DNA of 6,689 bases from contig DKBE01000063.1 in the NCBI GenBank assembly GCA_002451085.1, forward strand, positions 1-6,689. Direction: 5' to 3'. Below the pieces are notes generated by a model, which was not told where the DNA came from, made no database searches, and saw only the letters and a program-made list of their open reading frames with translations. Positions 1-5,714 of the stretch are shown one piece after another. How positions within the stretch are numbered: the stretch's first letter is position 1; each line of letters opens with the position of its first letter. A program made the translations under genes and the position numbers. The stretch comes from Proteobacteria bacterium UBA6908 (GTDB lineage Bacteria > Pseudomonadota > Gammaproteobacteria > Acidiferrobacterales > UBA6901).

Positions 1-63
1 AACGAATGAGCTAACCGGAGCGCGCGCTGTCTGCGCGCGTCCGGGTTGAGCGACTTGTTATGC
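1..63 (-). other. Integron attC recombination site (59-base element), right part; last ~4 bases lie beyond the window
   Basis: Read on the minus strand, the site starts with the inverse core GCATAAC (63-57), then AA and an L''-like stretch GTCGCTCAACCCGG. It ends with an L'-like stretch CCGGTTAGCTCATTC and the GTT of the simple core GTTRRRY at positions 3-1; the RRRY bases fall outside the window. The two halves are imperfect inverted repeats. On the plus strand, 15-19 pairs with 40-44 and 21-27 pairs with 33-39, giving a 12-bp hairpin with a 5-base loop and one unpaired G at 20. Outside it, AA at 13-14 pairs with TT at 46-47, leaving G45 unpaired, and AAC (1-3) pairs with GTT (57-59). Unpaired bases of this kind help the integrase choose a strand in known attC sites. 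TAACAA plus TCAA on one side and GGTTAGCTCA on the other set the orientation, and the gene lies upstream as expected for a cassette. The call rests on sequence pattern and folding; I see no integrase. Confidence 0.85.
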
Positions 64-454
64 CCGACAGATATGCGAAGCAGAATGCCACACTACCTCC
101 GAGAATTGCGCCAATAATGACGAGGCGCGCCAGTTCTGCCGCAGAAAGAGAAAACACAAAACCTAGATTCCAGATGCTGCCCCAAAAAATTATGAACGAA
201 AGGATACCAAAGAAGATACCTCCGGCAGTTAAGGTCAGACTAGACAGCAAACCAAGACGTCTTAGCACCCGAAAGTAGGGAAAACCAAAGGCCACTGTTG
301 CCATGTAACTTACGGGTGTAGCGATGAATGAAACAACCAACAGCAGGGAGAAAAAGTTCTTTACCTCCCAGCCTGTACCGCCTCCAAACATAATTGCCCC
401 GAAAAAGTAGAGGGCGGGAGCAACTAGCGGTGAAAGAAGGAAGGCTTTAGTCAC
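11..454 (-). CDS. Cassette-encoded small hydrophobic membrane protein, function unknown
   Basis: This is a 147-residue protein that I do not recognise. It has about four hydrophobic segments, at residues 4-24, 34-57, 67-92 and 108-131, so it should be an inner-membrane protein. A basic Arg cluster (FRVLRRLG, residues 61-68) lies between segments 2 and 3. There is a possible single Cys at 125 and no enzymatic motif. The GTG at 454 is the first possible start, because an in-frame TGA lies seven codons upstream. No strong Shine-Dalgarno precedes it. A five-codon ATG mini-ORF overlaps it (GTGA), which may supply ribosomes by translational coupling. A later start such as Met22 or Met51 cannot be excluded but would remove helices. 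Residues 132-147 (ITSRSTRTR...) and the TAG stop are encoded by the attC site, so this polar tail comes from the recombination site and is probably not functional. Base composition is AT-richer than in the operon. A coding role is likely but no function can be assigned. Confidence 0.72.
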   Translation of the reverse strand: MTKAFLLSPLVAPALYFFGAIMFGGGTGWEVKNFFSLLLVVSFIATPVSYMATVAFGFPYFRVLRRLGLLSSLTLTAGGIFFGILSFIIFWGSIWNLGFVFSLSAAELARLVIIGAILGGSVAFCFAYLSGITSRSTRTRADSARSG

Positions 455-468
455 TGACTCAGTTCCAT
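451..468 (-). CDS. Five-codon leader mini-ORF (MELSQ) overlapping the cassette gene start
   Basis: On the minus strand an ATG at 468-466 opens a five-codon frame that stops at TGA 453-451. That stop overlaps the GTG start of the membrane-protein gene in a GTGA. Termination there would place a ribosome on the GTG, which has no clear Shine-Dalgarno of its own. Short coupled reading frames upstream of cassette genes are known to help expression in class 1 integrons (the ORF-11/ORF-17 effect at attI1). Whether this one works is inference; it could be chance, and it has no strong Shine-Dalgarno itself. Confidence 0.3.
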   Translation of the reverse strand: MELSQ

Positions 469-479
469 CGGTTCAAAGG

Positions 480-486
480 GCATAAC
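480..486 (-). other. Integron core site GTTATGC at the 5' boundary of the cassette
   Basis: On the minus strand this heptamer fits the simple core consensus GTTRRRY. It sits 25 bases before the GTG start codon, the normal place for a cassette junction. It is also the exact complement of the inverse core GCATAAC at 63-57, as expected for a cassette end matched to its own attC. The sequence immediately upstream (487-600) does not fold into an attC that I can recognise. Confidence 0.6.
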
Positions 487-490
487 TCTA

Positions 491-519
491 ATTAGAAGAC
501 CGAAAAGCGATGTTGTAAC
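491..519 (-). promoter_or_regulatory. Possible promoter reading into the cassette
   Basis: On the minus strand GTTACA (519-514; 4 of 6 to TTGACA) and TCTAAT (496-491; 5 of 6 to TATAAT) are separated by exactly 17 bases. The expected transcription start falls near 485-488, at the cassette boundary. This is where a cassette promoter would be useful, since the upstream operon ends at 602. The region is AT-rich, so a chance match is quite possible. Confidence 0.3.
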
Positions 520-531
520 GGAGCTTTTCGG
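500..531. repeat. Inverted repeat, 9-bp arms around a 14-base loop
   Basis: CCGAAAAGC at 500-508 is perfectly complementary to GCTTTTCGG at 523-531, with loop 509-522. It lies between the end of the acyl-CoA synthetase gene and the cassette. It overlaps the -35 and spacer of the possible promoter at 491-519. It could be a terminator hairpin for the leftward operon (followed on the minus strand by TCTTCTAATT, only partly T-rich) or an operator. Nothing in the sequence decides between these. Confidence 0.45.
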
Positions 532-538
532 GTTCGAT

Positions 539-560
539 AAAAATCCAATATCAATGGATT
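539..560 (-). terminator. Weak hairpin with T-run downstream of the fatty-acid operon
   Basis: On the minus strand AATCCA (560-555) pairs with TGGATT (547-542) across a 7-base loop. The 3' arm runs into TTTTT (543-539). It lies about 40 bases after the stop codon of the last operon gene, the right place for a Rho-independent terminator. The stem is short, with only two G-C pairs, so it would be weak; the 9-bp inverted repeat just beyond it may add to it. Confidence 0.3.
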
Positions 561-601
561 CAGCCGGTTAGCAATAATTAGGGTGTCAGCGACGTTGGCG
601 G

Positions 602-2317
602 TTATTCGGACCCGCATGCATCCGTCCGCTTGTACATCGCCTCGATCTCCTTCGCGAACCGTTCCTCGATCTTGTTGCGCTTGAGCTTGAGGGTCGGAGT
701 GATGAGGCCGTTTTCAACTGTCCAGGCCTCATTCACGCGCGTGATGTGGCGGATGCGGGCATAGCCGGGAAAATCCTTGAGCTGGGCATTCGCGCGGATG
801 CACAGCTCCTTTTCGTTGTCGAGCTTGCTCACGCACACGAGCCCGAGATGGGCGCGGCCCTCACCCACCACCATGACCTGCTCGAACACTGTGTCCCGCA
901 TGATGGCCTGTTCGGCATCGGCCGGCGGGATCTTTTCACCATTGCTGAGAATGATGATGTCCTTCACGCGCCCACGGATGTAGATGCGTTCCTCGCGAAT
1001 CTCGACAATATCGCCGGTATGAAACCAGCCCTCGGCATCGATCACGGCGCTCGTGCCCTGCGGATTGTTCCAGTAACCCTTCATGACGATCGGCCCGCGC
1101 ACCAGCAATTCGCCGTTGTCGGCAACGCGCACCTCATTGCCCGGGATCACGTGCCCGACTGACATGGGATCGTTGTCGGCGAGCAGGTTGGCAGAGACCG
1201 CCGGCGACGTCTCCGTGAGTCCGTAGCCGTGGATAAACGTGAGGCCCATGCCGGTAAAAATGCGCAACAGGTGCGGCGCGAGCGGCGCGCCACCGAGCCA
1301 GATGTAGTCCAGCCGGCCGCCCAGGCGCGCGCGCAGCTTTCTGGCCACCAGCAGGTCCAGGATCGGCCACAGCAGCCGGTCGAGCAGACCCGCCTCCTTC
1401 TTGAACCGCTTCCAGCCGATATCCACGGTCTTTTCAAACAGTTTGCGCTTAAACGAACCGGGCGGGAGATTTTCTTCAACCTTGCTGTAGACGCGCTCGA
1501 AAATGCGCGGAACGCTGACGATGACATTGGGCTTCTGGCTGACGAGATCCTCGCCCAGCTCCTGGATACCGCGCGCGAAAATAACCTGCGTACCCTCCTG
1601 CATGTACATGGGAATGTAATAGCCGACGGTACGCTCGAGCATGTGCGACAGCGGCAGGAAGGAAAGAAAGCTGTACGACTTGAGCGCGAAAATCTCGGGG
1701 AGCGCCGCGCACAGACCCATCACGTCGTTCACAATGTTGTGGTGCGTGAGCATGACGCCCTTCGGGCGGCCGGTGGTGCCGGAGGTGTAGACAAGCGTAG
1801 CGAGGTCGTTGGTCTTGGCCGAGCTGGGCAGGACTTCAACCCCCTGCGCCGGCAGCCACGCGTCCAGCGCCACGGCCTTGGCATCGCCGGACGGTGCGTG
1901 GGTGATGCACACCACGCGTTCCAGTTGCGTTTCGTGAGCGCGCATGGCCTCCCACACCTTGCCGTCTTCAATCATCAACAGGCGCGCGCCGGCATCGTTT
2001 AGGCAGTACGCCATGTTGTCCGGCCGGTCGTTGTAGAACAGCGGCACCACGACGAGACCCAGCGACAGCGCGGCCTGGTCGAAACAGACCCATTCAATGC
2101 GATTGCGCGAACAGACCCCGACGCGATCGCCAGACTTGAGATTCTCTTTCTCGAGCGCGGCCCGAAACCGGCCGACGCGCTGCTCGGTCTCTGCCCAGGT
2201 CAAGTCGACCCAGCAGCTGCCGTCGAACCAGCGATAGGCCTTGCCTTGCGGGCTCGTGCGAACACGCGACAGAAACAGGTCGGTCAGGGTCCAGTTTCGT
2301 TCCGGAAAGTTGTCCAT
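602..2317 (-). CDS. Long-chain fatty acid-CoA ligase (AMP-forming; FAA1/FadD15-type acyl-CoA synthetase)
   Basis: This enzyme activates a free fatty acid with ATP to an acyl-adenylate and then to acyl-CoA, feeding the beta-oxidation enzymes encoded just upstream. The 571 residues show the motifs of the adenylate-forming superfamily in order: the phosphate loop YTSGTTGRPKG (177-187); FLPLSHMLERT (220-230), typical of the long-chain FAA1-like (COG1022) group; LGGAPL (341-346); GYGLTET (364-370); WFHTGD with Asp436, which binds the ribose; the hinge YIRGRVKDII (446-455); and the C-terminal LTPTLKLKR (539-547), whose Lys544 probably matches the catalytic A10 lysine. There is no signal peptide. 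The ATG at 2317 is chosen over the upstream in-frame TTG at 2323 because AGGAG lies 7 bases before it, in the 18-base gap after fadJ. It is the last gene of the operon. I give no symbol because fadD is used for several non-orthologous ligases; substrate chain length is inferred from motifs and context. Confidence 0.92.
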   Translation of the reverse strand: MDNFPERNWTLTDLFLSRVRTSPQGKAYRWFDGSCWVDLTWAETEQRVGRFRAALEKENLKSGDRVGVCSRNRIEWVCFDQAALSLGLVVVPLFYNDRPDNMAYCLNDAGARLLMIEDGKVWEAMRAHETQLERVVCITHAPSGDAKAVALDAWLPAQGVEVLPSSAKTNDLATLVYTSGTTGRPKGVMLTHHNIVNDVMGLCAALPEIFALKSYSFLSFLPLSHMLERTVGYYIPMYMQEGTQVIFARGIQELGEDLVSQKPNVIVSVPRIFERVYSKVEENLPPGSFKRKLFEKTVDIGWKRFKKEAGLLDRLLWPILDLLVARKLRARLGGRLDYIWLGGAPLAPHLLRIFTGMGLTFIHGYGLTETSPAVSANLLADNDPMSVGHVIPGNEVRVADNGELLVRGPIVMKGYWNNPQGTSAVIDAEGWFHTGDIVEIREERIYIRGRVKDIIILSNGEKIPPADAEQAIMRDTVFEQVMVVGEGRAHLGLVCVSKLDNEKELCIRANAQLKDFPGYARIRHITRVNEAWTVENGLITPTLKLKRNKIEERFAKEIEAMYKRTDACGSE

Positions 2318-2324
2318 GGGCAAA

Positions 2325-2330
2325 CTCCTG
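2325..2330 (-). promoter_or_regulatory. Ribosome binding site CAGGAG of the acyl-CoA synthetase gene
   Basis: CAGGAG is read on the minus strand, 7 bases before the ATG at 2317. It fills the short gap after the fadJ-like stop (TAG, 2338-2336). Only 1 base would separate it from the alternative TTG at 2323, so it decides for the ATG start. Confidence 0.75.
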
Positions 2331-2335
2331 AGCAG

Positions 2336-4348
2336 CTATCGCTGGAACAGTTCGCGCTGGAGCCAGCCGGCATCGGGCTGGAAGCGCTGGCCGTATTCCT
2401 CGGCCAGGCGATCGAGGCTGGCGCGTATGCCGACATCGCCGAGCGTATCGGCATAGCGCATAGGACCACCCAGGTAAGGCGCGAACCCGGTGCCATACAC
2501 CATCCCGGCATCGATGCTGTCGAGATCGGCCACCACGCCTTCGCGCAGGCACGCCACAGACTCGTTCACCATGCGCAGGATGAGCCGCTCGGTGATCGGT
2601 TCGTTGCGCGGTTCGCGGCTCCCGCCCTTCGTCGGCTTGCCGCGCGCGTCGTATTGATAGAACCCGGAACCGGATTTGATGCCCAGCTGTCCGGCGGCCA
2701 CCATGTTGCGCAGACGCTGCGGTACCTGGATATTGAGCGGCCCGGACAATTCCTCGGCCACCGACAGGCAGATATCGAGCCCGACCGTATCGGCCAGCCG
2801 GATCGGGCCCATGGGCATGCCGAAGTCGAGCGCGGCGCCGTCGATCTCGGCCAACGGCACGCCCTCCTCCACCAGCTTCATCGCTTCGATCAGGTACGGC
2901 ATGAGCACGCGGTTCACCAGGAACCCGGGGCTGGATTTCACGTCGAGCGGCAGGCGGTCGAGCGCGGTGGCGAATCCGCGCGCGCGGTTCAGGGCATCCT
3001 CGCCCGATTGCGCGCCGCGCACGATTTCCACCAGCTGCATCTGCGCCACCGGGTTGAAGAAGTGCAGTCCGACCAGGCGTGCCGGATCCTTGAGGGCAGT
3101 GGCGATTTCCTCGAGCGGGATGCTCGAGGTGTTGCTGGCCAGCAGCGTCGTGGGCCGAACGCGCGCCTCGACGTCCGTGAACAGGCCGCGCTTGGCATCA
3201 ACGTTTTCCACGATCGCCTCGATCACCAGATCGGCGCGCGCCAGCCCGTCACCGCGCAGGTCCGGCATCAGTCGGTCCATCGCCTCCTGCACGGCGCGCG
3301 GCTGCTTGAGTTTTTTCCGGTAGAACGCATGCGCCTTCTGCATGGCGCGTGCCAGAATCTCGGGATGGCGATCCTGCAGGGTGACGGCGAACCCGCGTGA
3401 CGCGGTCCAGATCGCAATATCGGCGCCCATCACTCCGGCCCCGACCACGTGCACGCGCTCGATCCCGTGCGGATGCTTCTTGCCGCGGCGCTTCAGTTCC
3501 TCACCCAGCAGGAACACGCGCACCAGATTGCGGCTGGTGCGACCGGCCAGCAGCTCGCCGAGCGAGCGCGCCTCGTCTTCCTGCGAGGCGTGCTGCTGCC
3601 ACAAATCGAGAATGCGATACGGCGCCGGATAGTGATCGGGGTTGGCCTTGGCGCGTACGCTGCGCTCGACCAGCCGGCGCAGCGGCTTGCGCAACCACTG
3701 CCACGGCGGCACGCGCCGCCACCAGCGCGCGCGCTTCGGTTTGGGTCGCTTGGCGATCAGCACTTCGGCCGCGCGCAGCAAATAGCGTTCCGGAACGGTC
3801 TGGTCGACCAGGCCCATGGCGCGCGCCTGGCGCGCACTGACGGTACGTCCGGTGAGCATGAGGTTGAGCGCGGTGAAATCCCCCACGAGTGGCGGCAACC
3901 GCACGGTGCCGGCAAATCCCGGATGAATACCGAGCCGCACTTCTGGCAGGCCGAGACGAGTGCCTTCGTCTTCGCGCGCGACGCGGTAACGGCAGGCCAA
4001 CGCCAGTTCCAGGCCACCGCCGAGGCAATGGCCGTGAATCACCGCCACTGACGGAAACGGCAGACCCGCCAGCTTGTTGAGCAGGTGCTGGCCGGAACGC
4101 GCCAGGTCAGCGGCCTGGGAGGAATCGCTGATCTGGCGGAATTCGTTGACGTCGGCACCGACGATGAAGCTGCCTTTCGCGGAACGGATAATCACGCCTT
4201 CCAGTTCGCGCGCGGCGAGCCGGTCGAGAATCTTGGCCAGCTCGTCCAGCACCTCGTGCGACAGGGTGTTGGCGTTTGCACCCTCGACATCGAGGGTCAC
4301 GGTGCTGATGTTGTTTTGGTCGTCGACGCGCCAGTGCCGGAAGCTCAT
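2336..4348 (-). CDS. fadJ: FadJ-type fatty-acid oxidation alpha subunit (enoyl-CoA hydratase / 3-hydroxyacyl-CoA dehydrogenase)
   Basis: This bifunctional enzyme hydrates 2-enoyl-CoA to L-3-hydroxyacyl-CoA and oxidises it with NAD+ to 3-ketoacyl-CoA. It has 670 residues. The crotonase domain (about 1-195) has the oxyanion-hole segment FIVGADVNEF (61-70), GGGLELALACRYR with Glu114, and LPEVRLGIHPGFAGT with Glu136; these match the two catalytic glutamates of FadB. A basic, Trp-rich linker (about 200-233) leads into NPDHYPAP. The NAD-binding dehydrogenase domain starts with VHVVGAGVMGAD (299-310) and has Ser408, His429 (GLHFFNPV), Glu441 and Asn479, at the spacing of the catalytic set in human HADH. 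Two C-terminal helical domains follow (about 475-565 and 590-665). ATG 4348 is chosen because GGAGGT lies 5 bases upstream; the frame is open for 27 more codons into the thiolase gene but without a comparable signal. It overlaps the thiolase stop as ATGA, suggesting coupled, balanced synthesis of the two subunits. FadJ is preferred over FadB because of the partner thiolase type and gene order (thiolase first). Confidence 0.94.
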   Translation of the reverse strand: MSFRHWRVDDQNNISTVTLDVEGANANTLSHEVLDELAKILDRLAARELEGVIIRSAKGSFIVGADVNEFRQISDSSQAADLARSGQHLLNKLAGLPFPSVAVIHGHCLGGGLELALACRYRVAREDEGTRLGLPEVRLGIHPGFAGTVRLPPLVGDFTALNLMLTGRTVSARQARAMGLVDQTVPERYLLRAAEVLIAKRPKPKRARWWRRVPPWQWLRKPLRRLVERSVRAKANPDHYPAPYRILDLWQQHASQEDEARSLGELLAGRTSRNLVRVFLLGEELKRRGKKHPHGIERVHVVGAGVMGADIAIWTASRGFAVTLQDRHPEILARAMQKAHAFYRKKLKQPRAVQEAMDRLMPDLRGDGLARADLVIEAIVENVDAKRGLFTDVEARVRPTTLLASNTSSIPLEEIATALKDPARLVGLHFFNPVAQMQLVEIVRGAQSGEDALNRARGFATALDRLPLDVKSSPGFLVNRVLMPYLIEAMKLVEEGVPLAEIDGAALDFGMPMGPIRLADTVGLDICLSVAEELSGPLNIQVPQRLRNMVAAGQLGIKSGSGFYQYDARGKPTKGGSREPRNEPITERLILRMVNESVACLREGVVADLDSIDAGMVYGTGFAPYLGGPMRYADTLGDVGIRASLDRLAEEYGQRFQPDAGWLQRELFQR

Positions 4349-5667
4349 GCCACACCTCCGGCGGCGCTTGCGGTGTGCGTCCCTTCCACCTTCACCAGCA
4401 TGGCGCCGCCCTGGCCGCCGCCGATACACAGCGTGGCGATGCCGGTGCCGCCGCCACGGCGCTGCAGGCTGCGCAGCAGGTGCAGCGTGATGCGCGCGCC
4501 GCTCGACCCGACCGGATGACCGATGGCAATGGCACCGCCCTGCGGATTGAGACGTTCCGGGTTCATGGGACCGGGCGCACGTTCGAGCCCGAGCTCGGTG
4601 CGTGCGTATTCGTCACTGGACCAGGCCGCTTGGCAACCCAGCACCTGGGCGGCAAAGGCCTCGTTGAGTTCCATGTGATCGATGTCGTTCATGCCGAGGC
4701 GGAAGCGTGTCAGCAGCTTGGCCACGGCATGCACCGGTCCGAGGCCCATCTGGCTCGGCTCCACGCCGGCCCATTCCTCGCCCAGCAGTTCGCCAAGTAC
4801 CAGCAGGCCGTGTTTCTGGACCGCGGCTTCGCTGGCCAGCACCAGCATGGCGGCACCGTCGGTCACCTGTGAGCTGTTGCCGGAGGTGACATTGCCATAC
4901 TGGCGGTCGAACACCGGGCGCAATTTGGCGAGCTGGTCCAGATCGGTGTCACGCCGCAGACCGGTGTCTTCGAAATACGCGTGACCGCGGGTGTCGTAAA
5001 GGTGGGTGATTTCCCCATTCATGTCGCCGGCATCGAAAGCTGCCGCCAGGCGCTGGTGACTGGCCAGCGCGTATTCGTCCATCTGTGCGCGGCTGATGCC
5101 AAAACGGTGCGCGACCACCTCGGCGGTCTGGCCCATGTTGAGCTTCACCAGCGGATCGGTGAGGCCGAGCAGCAGTGTGAACACCGGCTTGAGGTTGGCG
5201 GGCCGGAAGCGCGCGATGGCGCGCACCCGTTGCAGCAGGTTTTTGGCGCGCATCATGCCGGCCAGCCAGGTCACCATGGCGGCGTTCCACTGGATCGGTG
5301 CGCGACTCATGGCTTCGGTGCCGCCGGCCAGGATCAGATCGGCGCGACCGAGCGCGATGCGCTCGCGGGCATTGGACAGGGCCTGCAGCCCGGAGGCGCA
5401 GTTGCGCTGCACGGTATAGGCCGGCACGCTTTTGCCGCAACCGAGCCGCAGCGCGATGACGCGAGCGATGTTGGCTTCGTCCGGCGCCGGGATCATGCAC
5501 CCGACGATCACTTCATCGAACAGGGTGGGGGAAAACGGCAAGCGCGCCAGCACCGGACGCGCGGCGGCGACCGCGAGGTCGGAGGCGCTGAAATCACCGA
5601 GCGATCCGCGCGCCTTGAGAAACGGTGTGCGCGCACCGTCCACGACAAATACCCGTTGCGTACTCAT
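4345..5667 (-). CDS. fadI: FadI-type acetyl-CoA C-acyltransferase (3-ketoacyl-CoA thiolase, beta subunit)
   Basis: The thiolase cleaves 3-ketoacyl-CoA with CoA to acetyl-CoA and a shortened acyl-CoA, ending each turn of beta-oxidation. The 440-residue length fits FadI and the mitochondrial HADHB type rather than FadA (about 390). The thiolase fold is complete: GARTPF (11-16); acyl-accepting Cys90 in QRNCASGLQA; GGTEAMS (115-121); NEAFA with Asn335; GGAIAIGHPVGSSGAR with His384; and Cys414 in TLCIGGGQGG, the second catalytic cysteine. Residues about 125-172 form an insert rich in Leu, Met and Arg, where long-chain, membrane-associated thiolases carry their extra loop. A GGAGG lies 4 bases before ATG 5667, rather close but the only clear signal. 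The stop TGA overlaps the start of the fadJ-like gene (ATGA), as expected for the two subunits of one complex. The last ~13 residues (THTASAAGGVA) form a low-complexity tail beyond the usual end of the fold. A role as acetyl-CoA acetyltransferase is possible but less likely in this context. Confidence 0.92.
   Translation of the reverse strand: MSTQRVFVVDGARTPFLKARGSLGDFSASDLAVAAARPVLARLPFSPTLFDEVIVGCMIPAPDEANIARVIALRLGCGKSVPAYTVQRNCASGLQALSNARERIALGRADLILAGGTEAMSRAPIQWNAAMVTWLAGMMRAKNLLQRVRAIARFRPANLKPVFTLLLGLTDPLVKLNMGQTAEVVAHRFGISRAQMDEYALASHQRLAAAFDAGDMNGEITHLYDTRGHAYFEDTGLRRDTDLDQLAKLRPVFDRQYGNVTSGNSSQVTDGAAMLVLASEAAVQKHGLLVLGELLGEEWAGVEPSQMGLGPVHAVAKLLTRFRLGMNDIDHMELNEAFAAQVLGCQAAWSSDEYARTELGLERAPGPMNPERLNPQGGAIAIGHPVGSSGARITLHLLRSLQRRGGGTGIATLCIGGGQGGAMLVKVEGTHTASAAGGVA
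4354..4359 (-). promoter_or_regulatory. Ribosome binding site GGAGGT of the fadJ-like gene
   Basis: A full-strength GGAGGT is read on the minus strand inside the last codons of the thiolase gene, 5 bases before the ATG at 4348. It fixes the start of the 670-residue product. Confidence 0.8.
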
Positions 5668-5714
5668 CTCTCCTCCAGCCCGCCTTTGTTGTTGACGTCA
5701 GTGCGGTCTTACAC

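Larger units (their letters stand above)
3..485 (-). mobile_element. Integron gene cassette carrying a small membrane-protein gene
   Basis: The unit lies between two G^TT crossover points: one in the GTTATGC core at 486-480 and one in the GTT at 3-1. Excision would give a 483-base circle. It has the normal cassette plan: a short leader (about 30 bases), one gene that fills the unit, and an attC at the 3' end. Base composition is clearly lower in GC than the neighbouring operon, which fits separate origin. The gene and the attC share the minus orientation. The right-hand boundary is less certain than the left. A 7-base core matches easily by chance, and no L' partner or full attC is recognisable immediately upstream of it, so it could be an attI core, a decayed attC, or a secondary insertion site. 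Confidence 0.68.

Noticed and set aside
60..278. A 72-codon plus-strand ATG frame starting inside the attC
   Set aside because: It is antisense to the membrane-protein gene, with Arg/Pro-rich composition, and its ATG is part of the GTTATGC complement of the attC core. Cassette genes run towards their attC, so the opposite frame is unlikely.
480..606. A second, degenerate attC running from the synthetase stop region (TAACCGCC...) to GTTATGC
   Set aside because: The outer bases match loosely (ATAAC and GTTAT), but the inner arms are not complementary and no L''/L' pair can be drawn. It is left as an open question rather than a feature.
1229..2002. A 257-codon plus-strand open frame opposite the acyl-CoA synthetase
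   Set aside because: It covers the complement of the synthetase's conserved motifs and has no recognisable fold or ribosome binding site of note.
2246..3400. A 384-codon open frame on the plus strand, opposite the fadJ-like gene
   Set aside because: It is antisense to a fully recognised enzyme. It is rich in His, Arg and Ala with no domain, and arises from GC-rich codon bias leaving stops rare in the opposite frame.
4349..4429. A 27-codon N-terminal extension of the FadJ-like protein
   Set aside because: It is Arg/Gly-rich, lies wholly within the thiolase gene and lacks a good ribosome binding site. GGAGGT and the start of the crotonase fold favour ATG 4348.
5693..5700. Palindrome TGACGTCA in the gap between fadE and the thiolase gene
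   Set aside because: A single 8-base palindrome matches no fatty-acid operator I know (FadR or PsrA type), and one chance occurrence in a window of this size is not surprising.
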